Assembly (NCBI GenBank): GCA_946408125.1
Contig: CAMJQW010000002.1
Coordinates: forward strand, 1 to 64,000
DNA: 64,000 bases
Reading direction: 5' to 3'
Source of the DNA: an uncultured Fibrobacter sp.
GTDB taxonomy: Bacteria > Fibrobacterota > Fibrobacteria > Fibrobacterales > Fibrobacteraceae
The notes under the pieces are model-generated. The model was given only the letters and a program-made list of their open reading frames with translations, ran no database searches and was not told the DNA's origin. The first letter of the stretch is position 1; each line of letters starts with the position of its first letter. Positions 41,970-50,412 of this stretch are shown here, piece after piece. Made by a program: the position numbers and the translations under genes.

Positions 41970-43048
41970 TATTTTTGCCGCAGTTGCTGCAGATACAGAT
42001 CCGCGAGAACGAGGGCAGCCATGCTCTCGACGATTACGGGCGCGCGCACGGCAACGCAAGGGTCGTGCCGACCCTTGGCGGCGAGCTCGCCGTTTTCGCC
42101 GCCGCGACCGGCGGTCTTTTGCGGCTGCGAAATCGTTGCCGTCGGCTTGAATGCCATGCGGCAGAGGATGTCTTCGCCGTTGCTGATGCCGCCCACGATT
42201 CCTCCCGCGTTGTTGGTGCGGGTGTGGTAGGCTTTGCCGTCAAAGAAAATCTCGTCGTTGTGTTCGCTGCCGCGCATTTTCGTTCCGGCAAATCCGCTTC
42301 CGACTTCGAATCCCTTGCAGGCGGGGATGCTGAGCATCGCCTGCGCGAGCAGCGCGTCGAGCTTGTCGAACACGGGTTCGCCGAGTGCGGCCGGAACGTT
42401 GCGGACGACGAGACGGACCGTGCCGCCGATGCTGTCGCCGTCTTTTTTCGCGGCGAGGATTTCGGCTTCCATGGCGGCACTTGCCGCTGCGACCGGGCAA
42501 CGTACCGGCGAAGCTTCGATCGCTTCGCGCGTGAGCTTATTGATGTCGAATTCCGGGCAGTCGATATTCCCGACGGAATCCACCCAGGCGATAAATTCTG
42601 TTCCGGCGACCTGCTTCAGGAATTTTTGCGCGACCGCGCCGGCGCAAACACGCCCGATTGTTTCCCTTGCGGAACTGCGGCCGCCGCCGCGGTAGTCGCG
42701 CAGTCCGTATTTCAGGTCGTAGCAGAGGTCGGCATGACCGGGCCTGTACCATTTTTCGATGTCGGCATAGTCGTTGCTGTGCTGGTCTTCGTTCTCGACG
42801 ATGAACGAAATCGGGGTTCCGGTGGTTTTTCCGTCAAAAACGCCACTCAGGATGCGGACCCGGTCCTTTTCGTTGCGGGCCGTGGTCACTTTACCCTGTC
42901 CGGGGCGCCTGCGGTCCAGCAGTTCCTGGACGTCTGCTTCGGATAGGGGGAGGCCTGCGGGGCATCCATCCAGAACGGCACCTACGGCCGGTCCGTGTGA
43001 TTCTCCCCACGTTGAGACGGAAAAAAGCTTACCAAACGTGCTTGACAT
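41969..43048 (-). CDS. aroC: Chorismate synthase
   Basis: This 359-residue protein converts EPSP to chorismate with reduced FMN. Signatures are STFGKLFSVSTWGESHGPAVGAVLDGCPAG, RRRPGQGKVTTARNEKDRVRILSGVFDGKTTGTPI, YRPGHADLCYDLKYGLRDYRGGGRSSARET and HDPC. The ATG at 43048 is used rather than an in-frame TTG at 43054, and TATATT ends six bases before it. aroC heads a two-gene unit with lpxK. Confidence 0.96.
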   Translation of the reverse strand: MSSTFGKLFSVSTWGESHGPAVGAVLDGCPAGLPLSEADVQELLDRRRPGQGKVTTARNEKDRVRILSGVFDGKTTGTPISFIVENEDQHSNDYADIEKWYRPGHADLCYDLKYGLRDYRGGGRSSARETIGRVCAGAVAQKFLKQVAGTEFIAWVDSVGNIDCPEFDINKLTREAIEASPVRCPVAAASAAMEAEILAAKKDGDSIGGTVRLVVRNVPAALGEPVFDKLDALLAQAMLSIPACKGFEVGSGFAGTKMRGSEHNDEIFFDGKAYHTRTNNAGGIVGGISNGEDILCRMAFKPTATISQPQKTAGRGGENGELAAKGRHDPCVAVRAPVIVESMAALVLADLYLQQLRQK

Positions 43049-43054
43049 GCCCAA

Positions 43055-43060
43055 AATATA
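43055..43060 (-). promoter_or_regulatory. TATATT box before aroC
   Basis: On the minus strand TATATT ends six bases before the aroC ATG at 43048. It continues as TATATTTTG, and no Shine-Dalgarno is present. Confidence 0.45.
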
Positions 43061-43144
43061 GATAAAGGCCGGAAAAAACCACTATCCCGTGGTCCAAAAC
43101 CGCAAAAGTTTATTATCTTTTACATTGGTCTTTAGGAGATAATT

Positions 43145-43717
43145 GTGCCGAGATTAGGATCCATAATTGCGTTGGTTGTGCTAGCACTTTCCATGGAAGT
43201 GTTCGCCCAGCGTCATACTGAATTGGAATTTGCAGGAATTCCCTTTGGTGTATCTCGTGAAACTGTTATCGAGGAACTCATGAAAATGGGCTATGACACC
43301 TACGATCAGGGCGGTCATACGCAGGTTCCCGTGTTCAAGTTTGGCGAGCTGCCGGTACAGGTGGATTTCATTTTCAACAAGAATGACAAGTTCTACGCCT
43401 TCGAAATCCGCACGGGCCGTGTGGAAGAAGCCCGCAAGGGCAAGGCCATCGAGGCCGTGGAATACATGTCCGAACAGTTTACGCTCAAGTACGGCAAGCC
43501 TTCGGCCGAGCCCGCCGTCAAGGAACATACGCTCCGTAGCGGACGCAACATCTACCAGGAATGGTACGGCGTAAAGCTTTTGAACGCAGCGACTTCCGTC
43601 ATCAAGCAGGGCGAGAAGTTCTTTGCGGTCGGCGTTGTCGAGCACCGCTCCCTCGCGAAGGAAGCTGTCCCCGCGAAGAAGACGAAGGAAAAGGCTTCCA
43701 CGGAACCGGTTTTCTAG
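43145..43717 (+). CDS. Secreted protein of unknown function
   Basis: This 190-residue protein starts with GTG at 43145; TTTAGGAGATAATT gives a strong Shine-Dalgarno. The signal peptide is LGSIIALVVLALSMEVFA. The mature part begins LEFAGIPFGVSRETVIEELMKMGYDTYDQ, a pattern of small alpha/beta domains in which a short helix follows a strand pair. A second strand-rich block (PVQVDFIFNKNDKFYAFEIRTGR) and a Lys/Ala-rich tail follow. I do not recognise a family. It stands alone, with a hairpin and other dyads after it. Confidence 0.75.
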   Translation: MPRLGSIIALVVLALSMEVFAQRHTELEFAGIPFGVSRETVIEELMKMGYDTYDQGGHTQVPVFKFGELPVQVDFIFNKNDKFYAFEIRTGRVEEARKGKAIEAVEYMSEQFTLKYGKPSAEPAVKEHTLRSGRNIYQEWYGVKLLNAATSVIKQGEKFFAVGVVEHRSLAKEAVPAKKTKEKASTEPVF

Positions 43718-43756
43718 GTCGGACCTCGCACCTAAGTCCAAGATACAGAACAAGTT

Positions 43757-43790
43757 AAGGCGTGCCTCGGTAAGCACGCCTTGTTTATTT
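43757..43790 (+). terminator. Hairpin terminator after the secreted-protein gene
   Basis: A 9-bp stem AAGGCGTGC/GCACGCCTT with an eight-base loop is followed by a T-rich stretch (GTTTATTTT). It lies 39 bases after the stop codon. Confidence 0.7.
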
Positions 43791-43814
43791 TGGTGCGCCG
43801 GACCGGCGCCTCGG

Positions 43815-43832
43815 GTGTGACGTACGTCACAC
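43815..43832. promoter_or_regulatory. Perfect 18-bp palindrome matching the CRP consensus
   Basis: GTGTGACGTACGTCACAC contains TGTGA-N6-TCACA exactly. It lies between convergent genes, directly before TATATT at 43833-43838. A transcript from there would run antisense to the ktrA-type gene. Confidence 0.5.
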
Positions 43833-43883
43833 TATATTACTTTGTACGAACCCGGCGGAAAACCCGCACGGGTCCTGGCCTGG

Positions 43884-44540
43884 TTAGCTCTTGAACTTGT
43901 CCAGGGCGTCGTTCGGGCCGATCAGGAAGAGCACGTCGTCTTCCTGGAGCACGATGTCGGCGAGGTTACCGATCTTGGGGGTCGGTTCCTGCGGGTCGCG
44001 GATGGCGATGACCTGCACGCCGTACTTGTGGGTGATGTTCAAGTCCTTCAGGGTCTTGCCGATGAAGTCCTTGGGGCATACGACCTCGACGATGCTGAAG
44101 CCTTCCATGAACGGCAAGAAGTCGAGCATGTTTGGGCGGTTCAGGCGTTCGGCGAGTGCAATGGCCGAGTCGCGTTCCGGGTGGAAAATGTCGGAGACGC
44201 CGAGCTTCTCGAGGATGCTCGAGTGGGCGGCGCTGCTCGACTTCGCGATGATGTGCTTGACGCCGAGTTCCTTCAGGTTCAGTACGGTGAGGAGGCTCGC
44301 TTCCAGGTTTTCGCCGATACAGACGATGACGGAGTCCGCCTTGGAAAGCGGGATGCTCGCGAGCTGCTTCTTGCGGGTGGAGTCGGCGACCATGGCCTGC
44401 GAGACGGTGCTGGAGATGTCCTGCACCTTTTCGGGGTGGTTGTCCACCACGAGCACGTCGTGGCCGAGACTGGTCAGGTGACGGGCCAGGAATATGGCCG
44501 AGTTTCCGAGACCGATAATGATATATTGCTTCGATGCCAT
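43884..44540 (-). CDS. ktrA: TrkA/KtrA-type potassium uptake regulatory subunit
   Basis: This 218-residue RCK protein starts with a Rossmann dinucleotide site (YIIIGLGNSAIFLARHLTSLGHDVLVVDNHPEKV, with Asp at the ribose-binding position). A C-terminal TrkA_C domain follows (VEVVCPKDFIGKTLKDLNITHKYGVQVIAI). Single RCK length (~220) indicates KtrA rather than the double TrkA of E. coli. It gates the adjacent KtrB-like channel in response to ATP/ADP or NAD(H). It follows ktrB by 17 bases. Confidence 0.93.
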   Translation of the reverse strand: MASKQYIIIGLGNSAIFLARHLTSLGHDVLVVDNHPEKVQDISSTVSQAMVADSTRKKQLASIPLSKADSVIVCIGENLEASLLTVLNLKELGVKHIIAKSSSAAHSSILEKLGVSDIFHPERDSAIALAERLNRPNMLDFLPFMEGFSIVEVVCPKDFIGKTLKDLNITHKYGVQVIAIRDPQEPTPKIGNLADIVLQEDDVLFLIGPNDALDKFKS

Positions 44541-44557
44541 GTGTTATAATGTAGTAA

Positions 44558-45961
44558 TTAGCCCACCATGATGTCTTCTTCGGCGTACCAGGTAGTGTTC
44601 TGCACCTGGCCTGCAACAGCCGAGATGAGGAACAGCGGGCCCATACGACCGATGAACATCACGCAGCAGATGACAATCTGGCCTACCGTGGAAAGCTCCC
44701 CGGTAAGTCCCATCGAAAGCCCGCAGGTACTGTAGGCGCTGATGACCTCGAACAGCACCTTGAGGAAGGGGGTGCCGTTCTCGTTGAACCCAACGCCGGA
44801 GGGGATTTCGGTGCAGAGCAGGATCATGGTCGCAAGTGCGATGACCACGATGGCCACGACGAAGATTCGCACGGCCTTGTCGACCGTGGTTTCGGGAATG
44901 GTGCGGCCGAGGACCTGGGTCTTCTCGCGGCCGAGCAGCCGGTTGAATCCGAGCAGGCTGATAACCGCAGCCGTGGTGACCTTGATGCCGCCACCGCAGC
45001 TTCCGGGGTTCGCACCGATGAACATGATGATGATAAAGAAGAACAGCGAGGAGGCGCAGAGCGACGGAGTGTCCACCGTGTTCAATCCGGCGGTGCGGCT
45101 CGTGAACGCCATGAATGTCGTGGACTGGAGCTTGTCGAAGAAGCTTAGGCCTTCGAGCGTGTTGCTCCATTCGGTGAGCATGAACGCGACGATGCTTACG
45201 AAGATGATGATGAAGGTACAGAAGGTCGCGATGCGCGTATGGAGCGAAATCTTGCGGAACTGGCGCTTCTTGAAGTCAATCGCGTACTGCAGTTCGGTAA
45301 TGGCGAGGAAGCCGAATCCGCCCGCGAGCGCGAGGATGCAGGTCGTGAAGTTCATGACGGGGTTCAGCTGGAACTGCACGAGCGAATCGGGGAACAGCGT
45401 GAACCCGACGTTGCAGAACGAACTGACCGCCTGGAATACGGAACAGAAGATGCGGTCGTACATCTCCATGTTGCTGAACTGCGTGAAGTAGAGGACGGCG
45501 CCGATGGCTTCCAGGATGAACGTGAAGGGCAGCACCGCCATGAGGATGCGCCTCGCGTCAACGTTTCCTTCTTGCGTGAAGTCGGAGAGCAGGACAGACT
45601 GGTGGTTGAATCCGGGGTGCATGCCGGCGAGCAGGATGAGCACCGTAGATACCGTCATGATACCGAGACCGCCGAGTTGCATCAGGATGACCAGGACCCA
45701 GTTGCCGAATCCGGTGAACGTGGAGCTGATGTCGATGACGGAAAGTCCCGTGACGCACACGGCGGATGTCGCCGTGAACAGGGCCTGCAAGAAGTCGATA
45801 GGTTCGCGCGTGGATACCGGCAGGTGCAGGAGCAGCGCGCCCAAGGTAATGAGGAGCAGGTAACCCAACACGACCAACGTAAGGGGATTAGCCTGTCTTT
45901 TTGCCTTGAAGACGTTCTCGGATGTCGTATCCGTGAAAGCCTGGTACTTTGAACGTAGCAT
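44558..45961 (-). CDS. ktrB: TrkH/KtrB-type potassium transporter membrane subunit
   Basis: This 467-residue channel-like protein has four M1-P-M2 repeats. Selectivity-filter-type loops are visible (TSAVCVTGLSV, SFCNVGFTLFP, TSRTAGLNTVD, STCGLSMGLTG). It forms the K+ (or Na+-dependent K+) pore regulated by KtrA. The sequence follows the KtrB group in length. TAAATT ends seven bases before the ATG at 45961, with no Shine-Dalgarno. It is divergent from the BASS transporter gene. Confidence 0.93.
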   Translation of the reverse strand: MLRSKYQAFTDTTSENVFKAKRQANPLTLVVLGYLLLITLGALLLHLPVSTREPIDFLQALFTATSAVCVTGLSVIDISSTFTGFGNWVLVILMQLGGLGIMTVSTVLILLAGMHPGFNHQSVLLSDFTQEGNVDARRILMAVLPFTFILEAIGAVLYFTQFSNMEMYDRIFCSVFQAVSSFCNVGFTLFPDSLVQFQLNPVMNFTTCILALAGGFGFLAITELQYAIDFKKRQFRKISLHTRIATFCTFIIIFVSIVAFMLTEWSNTLEGLSFFDKLQSTTFMAFTSRTAGLNTVDTPSLCASSLFFFIIIMFIGANPGSCGGGIKVTTAAVISLLGFNRLLGREKTQVLGRTIPETTVDKAVRIFVVAIVVIALATMILLCTEIPSGVGFNENGTPFLKVLFEVISAYSTCGLSMGLTGELSTVGQIVICCVMFIGRMGPLFLISAVAGQVQNTTWYAEEDIMVG

Positions 45962-45968
45962 GGTGCGA

Positions 45969-45974
45969 AATTTA
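45969..45974 (-). promoter_or_regulatory. TAAATT box before the ktrB-type gene
   Basis: On the minus strand TAAATT ends seven bases before the ATG at 45961. It is weaker than the TATATT forms but has the same spacing. Confidence 0.3.
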
Positions 45975-46000
45975 GCAATTTTCTAAATTAGGATAACGGA

Positions 46001-46906
46001 ATGAAGAATTTGCGCGCCATACTGATGCCGATTGCGATAATCCTCGGGATTCTCATCCCGCAGGCGCACGTGCTTTCGCCGTTGATGCCCTTCTTGATCG
46101 GCTCCATGATGTTTTTGACGTTCGTGACGAAAATTCCTCCGCAGACCCACGGCTATACCTTCAAGATCGAAATCCGCGCGCTCGTCGTGAGCCTGCTGCT
46201 CGTCGTGGCCCTCGCGGGTATCGTGAATTTCTTCGGCCTCCCGCGCGAGGTGCTGCTCGGCGGTGCGATTATCGCGCTTTGCCCGCCCGCGAACGCGGCT
46301 CCTGCCATGGCGAAGATGCTCGGCGGTTCGGCCTCCCTCGCCCTGAAAATCTTTTTGAGCGGAAACCTCATCGCGTGTTTCTCGATTCCCATCGTGTTCG
46401 GCTACCTTACCGGCACCGACGCGAGCCTGCAAGACATCTCGATGAAAATTTTCAATACCATCCAGCCCATCATCAGTATCCCGCTCGCCTTTGCGCTCGG
46501 CCTCCGCGCGTTTTACCCGGAACTTGCCGACCGCGCCGCCAAATTCCAGAAGTACACGATGTTCATCTGGACATTCTCGGTGTTCGTGATTTTGGCGAAG
46601 GCGAGCTACGACATCCGCGAGATGGGATTCTGGGATTTGTGGAATAGCGGAAAGCTCCCGATGATGGCGGGCATCTCGCTGATTCTCTGCATTCTGCTCT
46701 ATGCCCTCGGCTGGTTTGTCGAAAAGAACCGCCGCCCGATTGAAAGCGCGCAGAGCATGGGCCAGAAGAACACGACGCTCGTCATCTGGATTTCCACGTT
46801 GTACGCGGGCCCGGTAGTGGCGCTTGCTCCCACGTGCTACGTGGTATGGCAGAACTTGGTGCTCAGCTATCTGAGCGCCAGAATCAAACCGAAAACACCG
46901 GCATAG
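46001..46906 (+). CDS. BASS-family (bile acid:Na+ symporter-like) transporter
   Basis: This 301-residue integral membrane protein has about nine or ten helices. It shows the family's ALCPPANAAPAMAKMLGGSASLAL segment and the crossover motif GQKNTTLVIWIS near the C-terminus. Members cotransport Na+ with organic acids such as pyruvate, pantothenate or bile acids; bile acids are not a likely substrate here. TTAGGATAACGG stands before the ATG. A lipoprotein gene starts four bases after its stop. Confidence 0.85.
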   Translation: MKNLRAILMPIAIILGILIPQAHVLSPLMPFLIGSMMFLTFVTKIPPQTHGYTFKIEIRALVVSLLLVVALAGIVNFFGLPREVLLGGAIIALCPPANAAPAMAKMLGGSASLALKIFLSGNLIACFSIPIVFGYLTGTDASLQDISMKIFNTIQPIISIPLAFALGLRAFYPELADRAAKFQKYTMFIWTFSVFVILAKASYDIREMGFWDLWNSGKLPMMAGISLILCILLYALGWFVEKNRRPIESAQSMGQKNTTLVIWISTLYAGPVVALAPTCYVVWQNLVLSYLSARIKPKTPA

Positions 46907-46910
46907 CACT

Positions 46911-47561
46911 ATGAACAAGATTCTCCTTTTTCTGGCCGTATCCGTCTTCCTGCTTTCGGGCTGCGCGAACCCGACGCATTCATACCATCCGTTGGAATTG
47001 CCGGATAGGAACAAGGGTGAAATCGTCCAGTACGAAGGCGTAACGCCGAAAACCAGACTCACGGGTGTCGCGTACGAAGCCAAAACAGGCGATAGTCTGA
47101 ACTTGTTTTATGCGCAGAGGTTCTGCTACGATCCGCAGAATGATTACATCGTTCTCCCGAATTCTGCGGACGAGTTCAGCTATACGCCCAAGGACGGGAT
47201 GTATCTCGCGATTCCGAGGACGTCCGTGAAACTGTGCAAGGATGGCAAACTCAAAAACAATTCGTACTTCTCCCGACACCATGCATTGCGCGGAGCCGCC
47301 TTTGGGGCGCTTGGTGTAGGCGCGGGTGTGGCTATAGCGTTTTTCCCATTCTATGTTCTTTTAAGTTTTGCGGATGCTTCGGCGGCAACGTTGGCCTATT
47401 TATCTATGGTGGGTATCAGTGCCGGCGTCGGCGGAGGGATTGGCATGCTTGTCGGCATCATGGTAAACGGAAGCGTCGTCGACGAAATCGAGGACGCCTG
47501 TGCAGAATACTTCACCGAAGAAGAACTGGCAAAGTACCTCAACAGTAACCTGTGTTTCTAG
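46911..47561 (+). CDS. Lipoprotein with a glycine-rich hydrophobic segment
   Basis: This 216-residue protein has a lipoprotein signal (LFLAVSVFLLSGC-AN). A beta-type middle region of about 100 residues includes SYHPLELPDRNKGEIVQYEGVTPKTRLTG. A long hydrophobic hairpin follows (ALRGAAFGALGVGAGVAIAFFPFYVLLSF...GISAGVGGGIGMLVGIMV), resembling glycine-zipper domains. The C-terminus is acidic. I do not recognise the family. Tight spacing to the preceding transporter and the following AlkD-like gene (three bases) suggests one transcript. Confidence 0.75.
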   Translation: MNKILLFLAVSVFLLSGCANPTHSYHPLELPDRNKGEIVQYEGVTPKTRLTGVAYEAKTGDSLNLFYAQRFCYDPQNDYIVLPNSADEFSYTPKDGMYLAIPRTSVKLCKDGKLKNNSYFSRHHALRGAAFGALGVGAGVAIAFFPFYVLLSFADASAATLAYLSMVGISAGVGGGIGMLVGIMVNGSVVDEIEDACAEYFTEEELAKYLNSNLCF

Positions 47562-47564
47562 GAC

Positions 47565-48332
47565 ATGTCTCCCGCTGAACTTGTCAAACGCCTTTTGGCC
47601 GAACAGGATTTGAAGTACCGCGACTTTCATGCGTCGCTGTTGCCGAATATCGACAAGAAATCGATTATCGGCGTGCGGGTGCCCACGATGAGGAAAATAG
47701 CGAAGGAATTTGCTTCGTCTGCGATGCCTGCCGAACTCGACAAATTCCTGGACAAGCTTCCGCACAAGTATTTCGAAGAGAATCAGGTCCACCTTTTTGT
47801 GGTCGAGCGCATCAAGGATGCGGAGCAGTGCCTGCGCCGTATCGAACAGTTCTTGCCCTACATCGACAACTGGGCGGTGTGCGACGGAAAATCCCCGAAG
47901 GCACTGCTGAAGGACGAGTCACGTTTTTACGCCAAGATTTGCGAATGGCTGAAGTCGACCAAGCCCTATACGGTGCGCTTCGGTGTGAACATGCTGATGG
48001 CGTTCTTTCTGGACGATCGATTCGACAAGAACCAGCTGAAGCTTGTCGCCGCGATAGATGAAAAAATATTTGATGACGCGGGAAGCTCGGGCGCCACGCG
48101 GTCCTCGAAAAAAGAGACCCAGCCTACCGACCGCTACTACGTGCAGATGGTTATTGCCTGGTACATGGCGACCGCCCTCGCCAAGCAATGGGACGCGACG
48201 TTCCCTTACATCAAGGGCCGTAAGCTCTCGCCCTGGATTCACAACAAGACCATCCAGAAAGCCTGCGAAAGCTACCGCATCACGGACGCGCAGAAGAAAA
48301 TCCTCCGCGGATTGAAGCTAGAATTGCATTAA
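47565..48332 (+). CDS. AlkD-like DNA alkylation repair protein
   Basis: This 255-residue all-helical HEAT-repeat protein is of the DNA alkylation repair family (COG4912): IIGVRVPTMRKIAKEFA, YFEENQVHLFVVERIKD, FLPYIDNWAVCDG, and TVRFGVNMLMAFFLDD. AlkD removes bulky or cationic N3/N7-alkylpurines without base flipping. The WAVCD segment corresponds to the conserved WDxxD region, here with Ala-Val-Cys. The insertion GSSGATRSSKKETQPTDRYYVQM is also seen. It may act in a stress operon with the two genes before it. Confidence 0.88.
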   Translation: MSPAELVKRLLAEQDLKYRDFHASLLPNIDKKSIIGVRVPTMRKIAKEFASSAMPAELDKFLDKLPHKYFEENQVHLFVVERIKDAEQCLRRIEQFLPYIDNWAVCDGKSPKALLKDESRFYAKICEWLKSTKPYTVRFGVNMLMAFFLDDRFDKNQLKLVAAIDEKIFDDAGSSGATRSSKKETQPTDRYYVQMVIAWYMATALAKQWDATFPYIKGRKLSPWIHNKTIQKACESYRITDAQKKILRGLKLELH

Positions 48333-48404
48333 AATTAATTTTTTTGGGCTTAATTAAGAGCGGACGGTCCCATGTGAGCCGTAGTTGCCCCAAAAAGTCC
48401 ACAT

Positions 48405-48433
48405 TTGACATTCCTAGATACTTAGGGTATATT
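48405..48433 (+). promoter_or_regulatory. Consensus promoter immediately upstream of the GH30 gene
   Basis: TTGACA (48405-48410) and TATATT (48428-48433) are separated by exactly 17 bases. The -10 box ends six bases before the ATG at 48440, so transcription should begin at or next to the start codon. Confidence 0.75.
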
Positions 48434-48439
48434 TAGGGT

Positions 48440-50392
48440 ATGAAGGGATTGGTTCAGAAATTTACAGTTGTTTCGGCGGCTTTCGGCGTTGCGTGCCTTG
48501 CAGGCATTGCATCCCCTGCGTATGCACAGACCAAGGTCGTCGTAGATCCGGGAAAACGTTATCAAGAATTCGAAGGCTGGGGCACAAGCCTCTGCTGGTG
48601 GGCCGTGAAGGCAGGCGCCTGGAGCGAAGAAAACAGGAGCAAGCTCATCGGCGCGATTGCCGACCCCGATACCGGTCTCGGCTACAACATTTTCCGCTAC
48701 AACATCGGCGGCGGTGACCAGCCGGGCCATAACCATCTGGACAAGGGTGACGGCGGCGCCAACGTTCCCGGCTACAAGCCCACAGAAAAAGGCGATTACG
48801 ACTGGACGGCCGACCCGTACCAGAGAACCATCGCGATTGAACTTTCGAAGCGCGTGAAGAGTCCGATTTTCGAGGCGTTCAGCAATTCGCCCCCGTGGTG
48901 GATGACCAAGAGCGGTTGCGTGTCGGGCAGCAGCGACGGCAGTGACAACCTCAAGTCCGACTACTTCGACGATTTTGCGGATTACCTCTCCGAGGTCGCG
49001 CTGCATTTCAAGACGGAATGGGGAATCACGTTCCGTACGGTGGAGCCATTCAACGAACCGAGTGCCGGCTGGTGGAAATCGAACGGCGGGCAGGAAGGTT
49101 GCGGCTTCAAGAACAACCAGACACAAATGATCGTGGAGCTCGGCAAGGCGCTCCAGAAGAAAGGCCTGTTCCCCGAGACCTCCGTGAGTGCCGCTGACGA
49201 GACAAACATCGGCGATGCGCTCAACCAGTTCAATAAGTACAGCTCGGAAGCGCTCTCGTACATGTTCCAAGTGAATACGCACAGCTATTCGGGCGGCGAT
49301 TCCCGCGCAAAGCTTTTCAATGCCGCGTTCGCGAAGAACAAGAGAGTGTGGCAGTCCGAAACGGGCCCGCTTAGCAAGAGCGGCGACGAACATATCGCAC
49401 TCTGGATGGCAAACGTGATTATCCAGGACCTGCGCGACATGAAGGCGAACGCCTGGGTGGACTGGCAAATCGGTGACCCGGCCGAGAACTGGCGCAGCCT
49501 CGCGCTCAACCATTCCAAGCAGACCTTTACGCCGAATGCGCGTTACTACATGCATGCCGCCTTTAGCCGTTATATCCGTCCGGGTTCGCGCATCATCGGT
49601 AGCGACAACAGCAATACGCTTGCGGCACTCCGCCCCGATGATGCCCTAGTGCTTATCGTGCGCAATGCGGGCTCGTCCGACGCCAAGTACAGTTTCGACC
49701 TGACGGGCTTCGACAAGATTGGCACGAGCGCGAAGGTGGTCCGCTTTGAACTCCCGGGCAGCCTGAAGGCGCAGGACGATATCGCTGTCTCGGGCAAGGC
49801 GCTTTCGATGACGGCCCCGGCGCAGACAATCACCACGATGGTGATAGACGGCGCCGAGGGCGGCATCTGCACGCCGGATACGATCATCCCGTACGTGAAA
49901 ATCCATAACGGCGAATGGGACGAGTCTATAGACGTGAAGGTAGGCAAGGGCGATTCGCTCGTGATTGGCCCGCATCCGTGGGAAGGCGGACGGTGGGTGT
50001 GGAGCGGCCCGAAGGAATTCAGTTCCACCGACCGCGAAATCCGTTTCAAGAATATGGACGGCACCATGAGCGGTTACTACAAGGCCGTGCATACGAACGC
50101 TTCCGGCTGCGAGAACTCCGTCACCATCAAGGTGGTGGTGGACGATCCGGACCATCCGTTCGTGGAGCCGGATACGAGCGTGACGGATTCTACGGGGGAT
50201 ACGTCGACGGTGGCGCTGCACGCATTTGACATGTGCCGGTTGGAATCGTTGCGTGCCGGCGCACCGGTGCAGGTATTTGACGTGCAGGGGCATTACCTGA
50301 AGGGTGTGCAGGAATTCCGCCCGCAGGATTTCCGCCCGGGCATCTACATCGTGAAGCAGGGCGCCCGCGTGCGCCGGGTTCGCGTGCAGTAA
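48440..50392 (+). CDS. Secreted GH30-family glycoside hydrolase with Ig-like and C-terminal sorting-type domains
   Basis: This 650-residue protein has a signal peptide ending SPAYAQ. The catalytic (beta/alpha)8 domain of GH30 covers ~30-470: GYNIFRYNIGGGD, SNSPPWWMTKSG, acid/base Glu near 206 in VEPFNEPS, nucleophile Glu near 307 in WQSETG, and the side beta-domain. An Ig-like module follows (~475-570), then a Thr/Asp linker and a short end domain (VQVFDVQGHYLKG...GIYIVKQGARVRRVRV) like type IX sorting tails. GH30 acts on xylan, galactan or beta-glucans; GPLSKSG hints at galactanase-type members. It lacks a Shine-Dalgarno. Confidence 0.88.
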   Translation: MKGLVQKFTVVSAAFGVACLAGIASPAYAQTKVVVDPGKRYQEFEGWGTSLCWWAVKAGAWSEENRSKLIGAIADPDTGLGYNIFRYNIGGGDQPGHNHLDKGDGGANVPGYKPTEKGDYDWTADPYQRTIAIELSKRVKSPIFEAFSNSPPWWMTKSGCVSGSSDGSDNLKSDYFDDFADYLSEVALHFKTEWGITFRTVEPFNEPSAGWWKSNGGQEGCGFKNNQTQMIVELGKALQKKGLFPETSVSAADETNIGDALNQFNKYSSEALSYMFQVNTHSYSGGDSRAKLFNAAFAKNKRVWQSETGPLSKSGDEHIALWMANVIIQDLRDMKANAWVDWQIGDPAENWRSLALNHSKQTFTPNARYYMHAAFSRYIRPGSRIIGSDNSNTLAALRPDDALVLIVRNAGSSDAKYSFDLTGFDKIGTSAKVVRFELPGSLKAQDDIAVSGKALSMTAPAQTITTMVIDGAEGGICTPDTIIPYVKIHNGEWDESIDVKVGKGDSLVIGPHPWEGGRWVWSGPKEFSSTDREIRFKNMDGTMSGYYKAVHTNASGCENSVTIKVVVDDPDHPFVEPDTSVTDSTGDTSTVALHAFDMCRLESLRAGAPVQVFDVQGHYLKGVQEFRPQDFRPGIYIVKQGARVRRVRVQ

Positions 50393-50400
50393 GTATTTAC

Positions 50401-50406
50401 TATACT
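50401..50406 (+). promoter_or_regulatory. TATACT box before the YhhN gene
   Basis: TATACT ends six bases before the ATG at 50413 (TATACTTTG). There is no Shine-Dalgarno. Confidence 0.4.
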
Positions 50407-50412
50407 TTGTCC

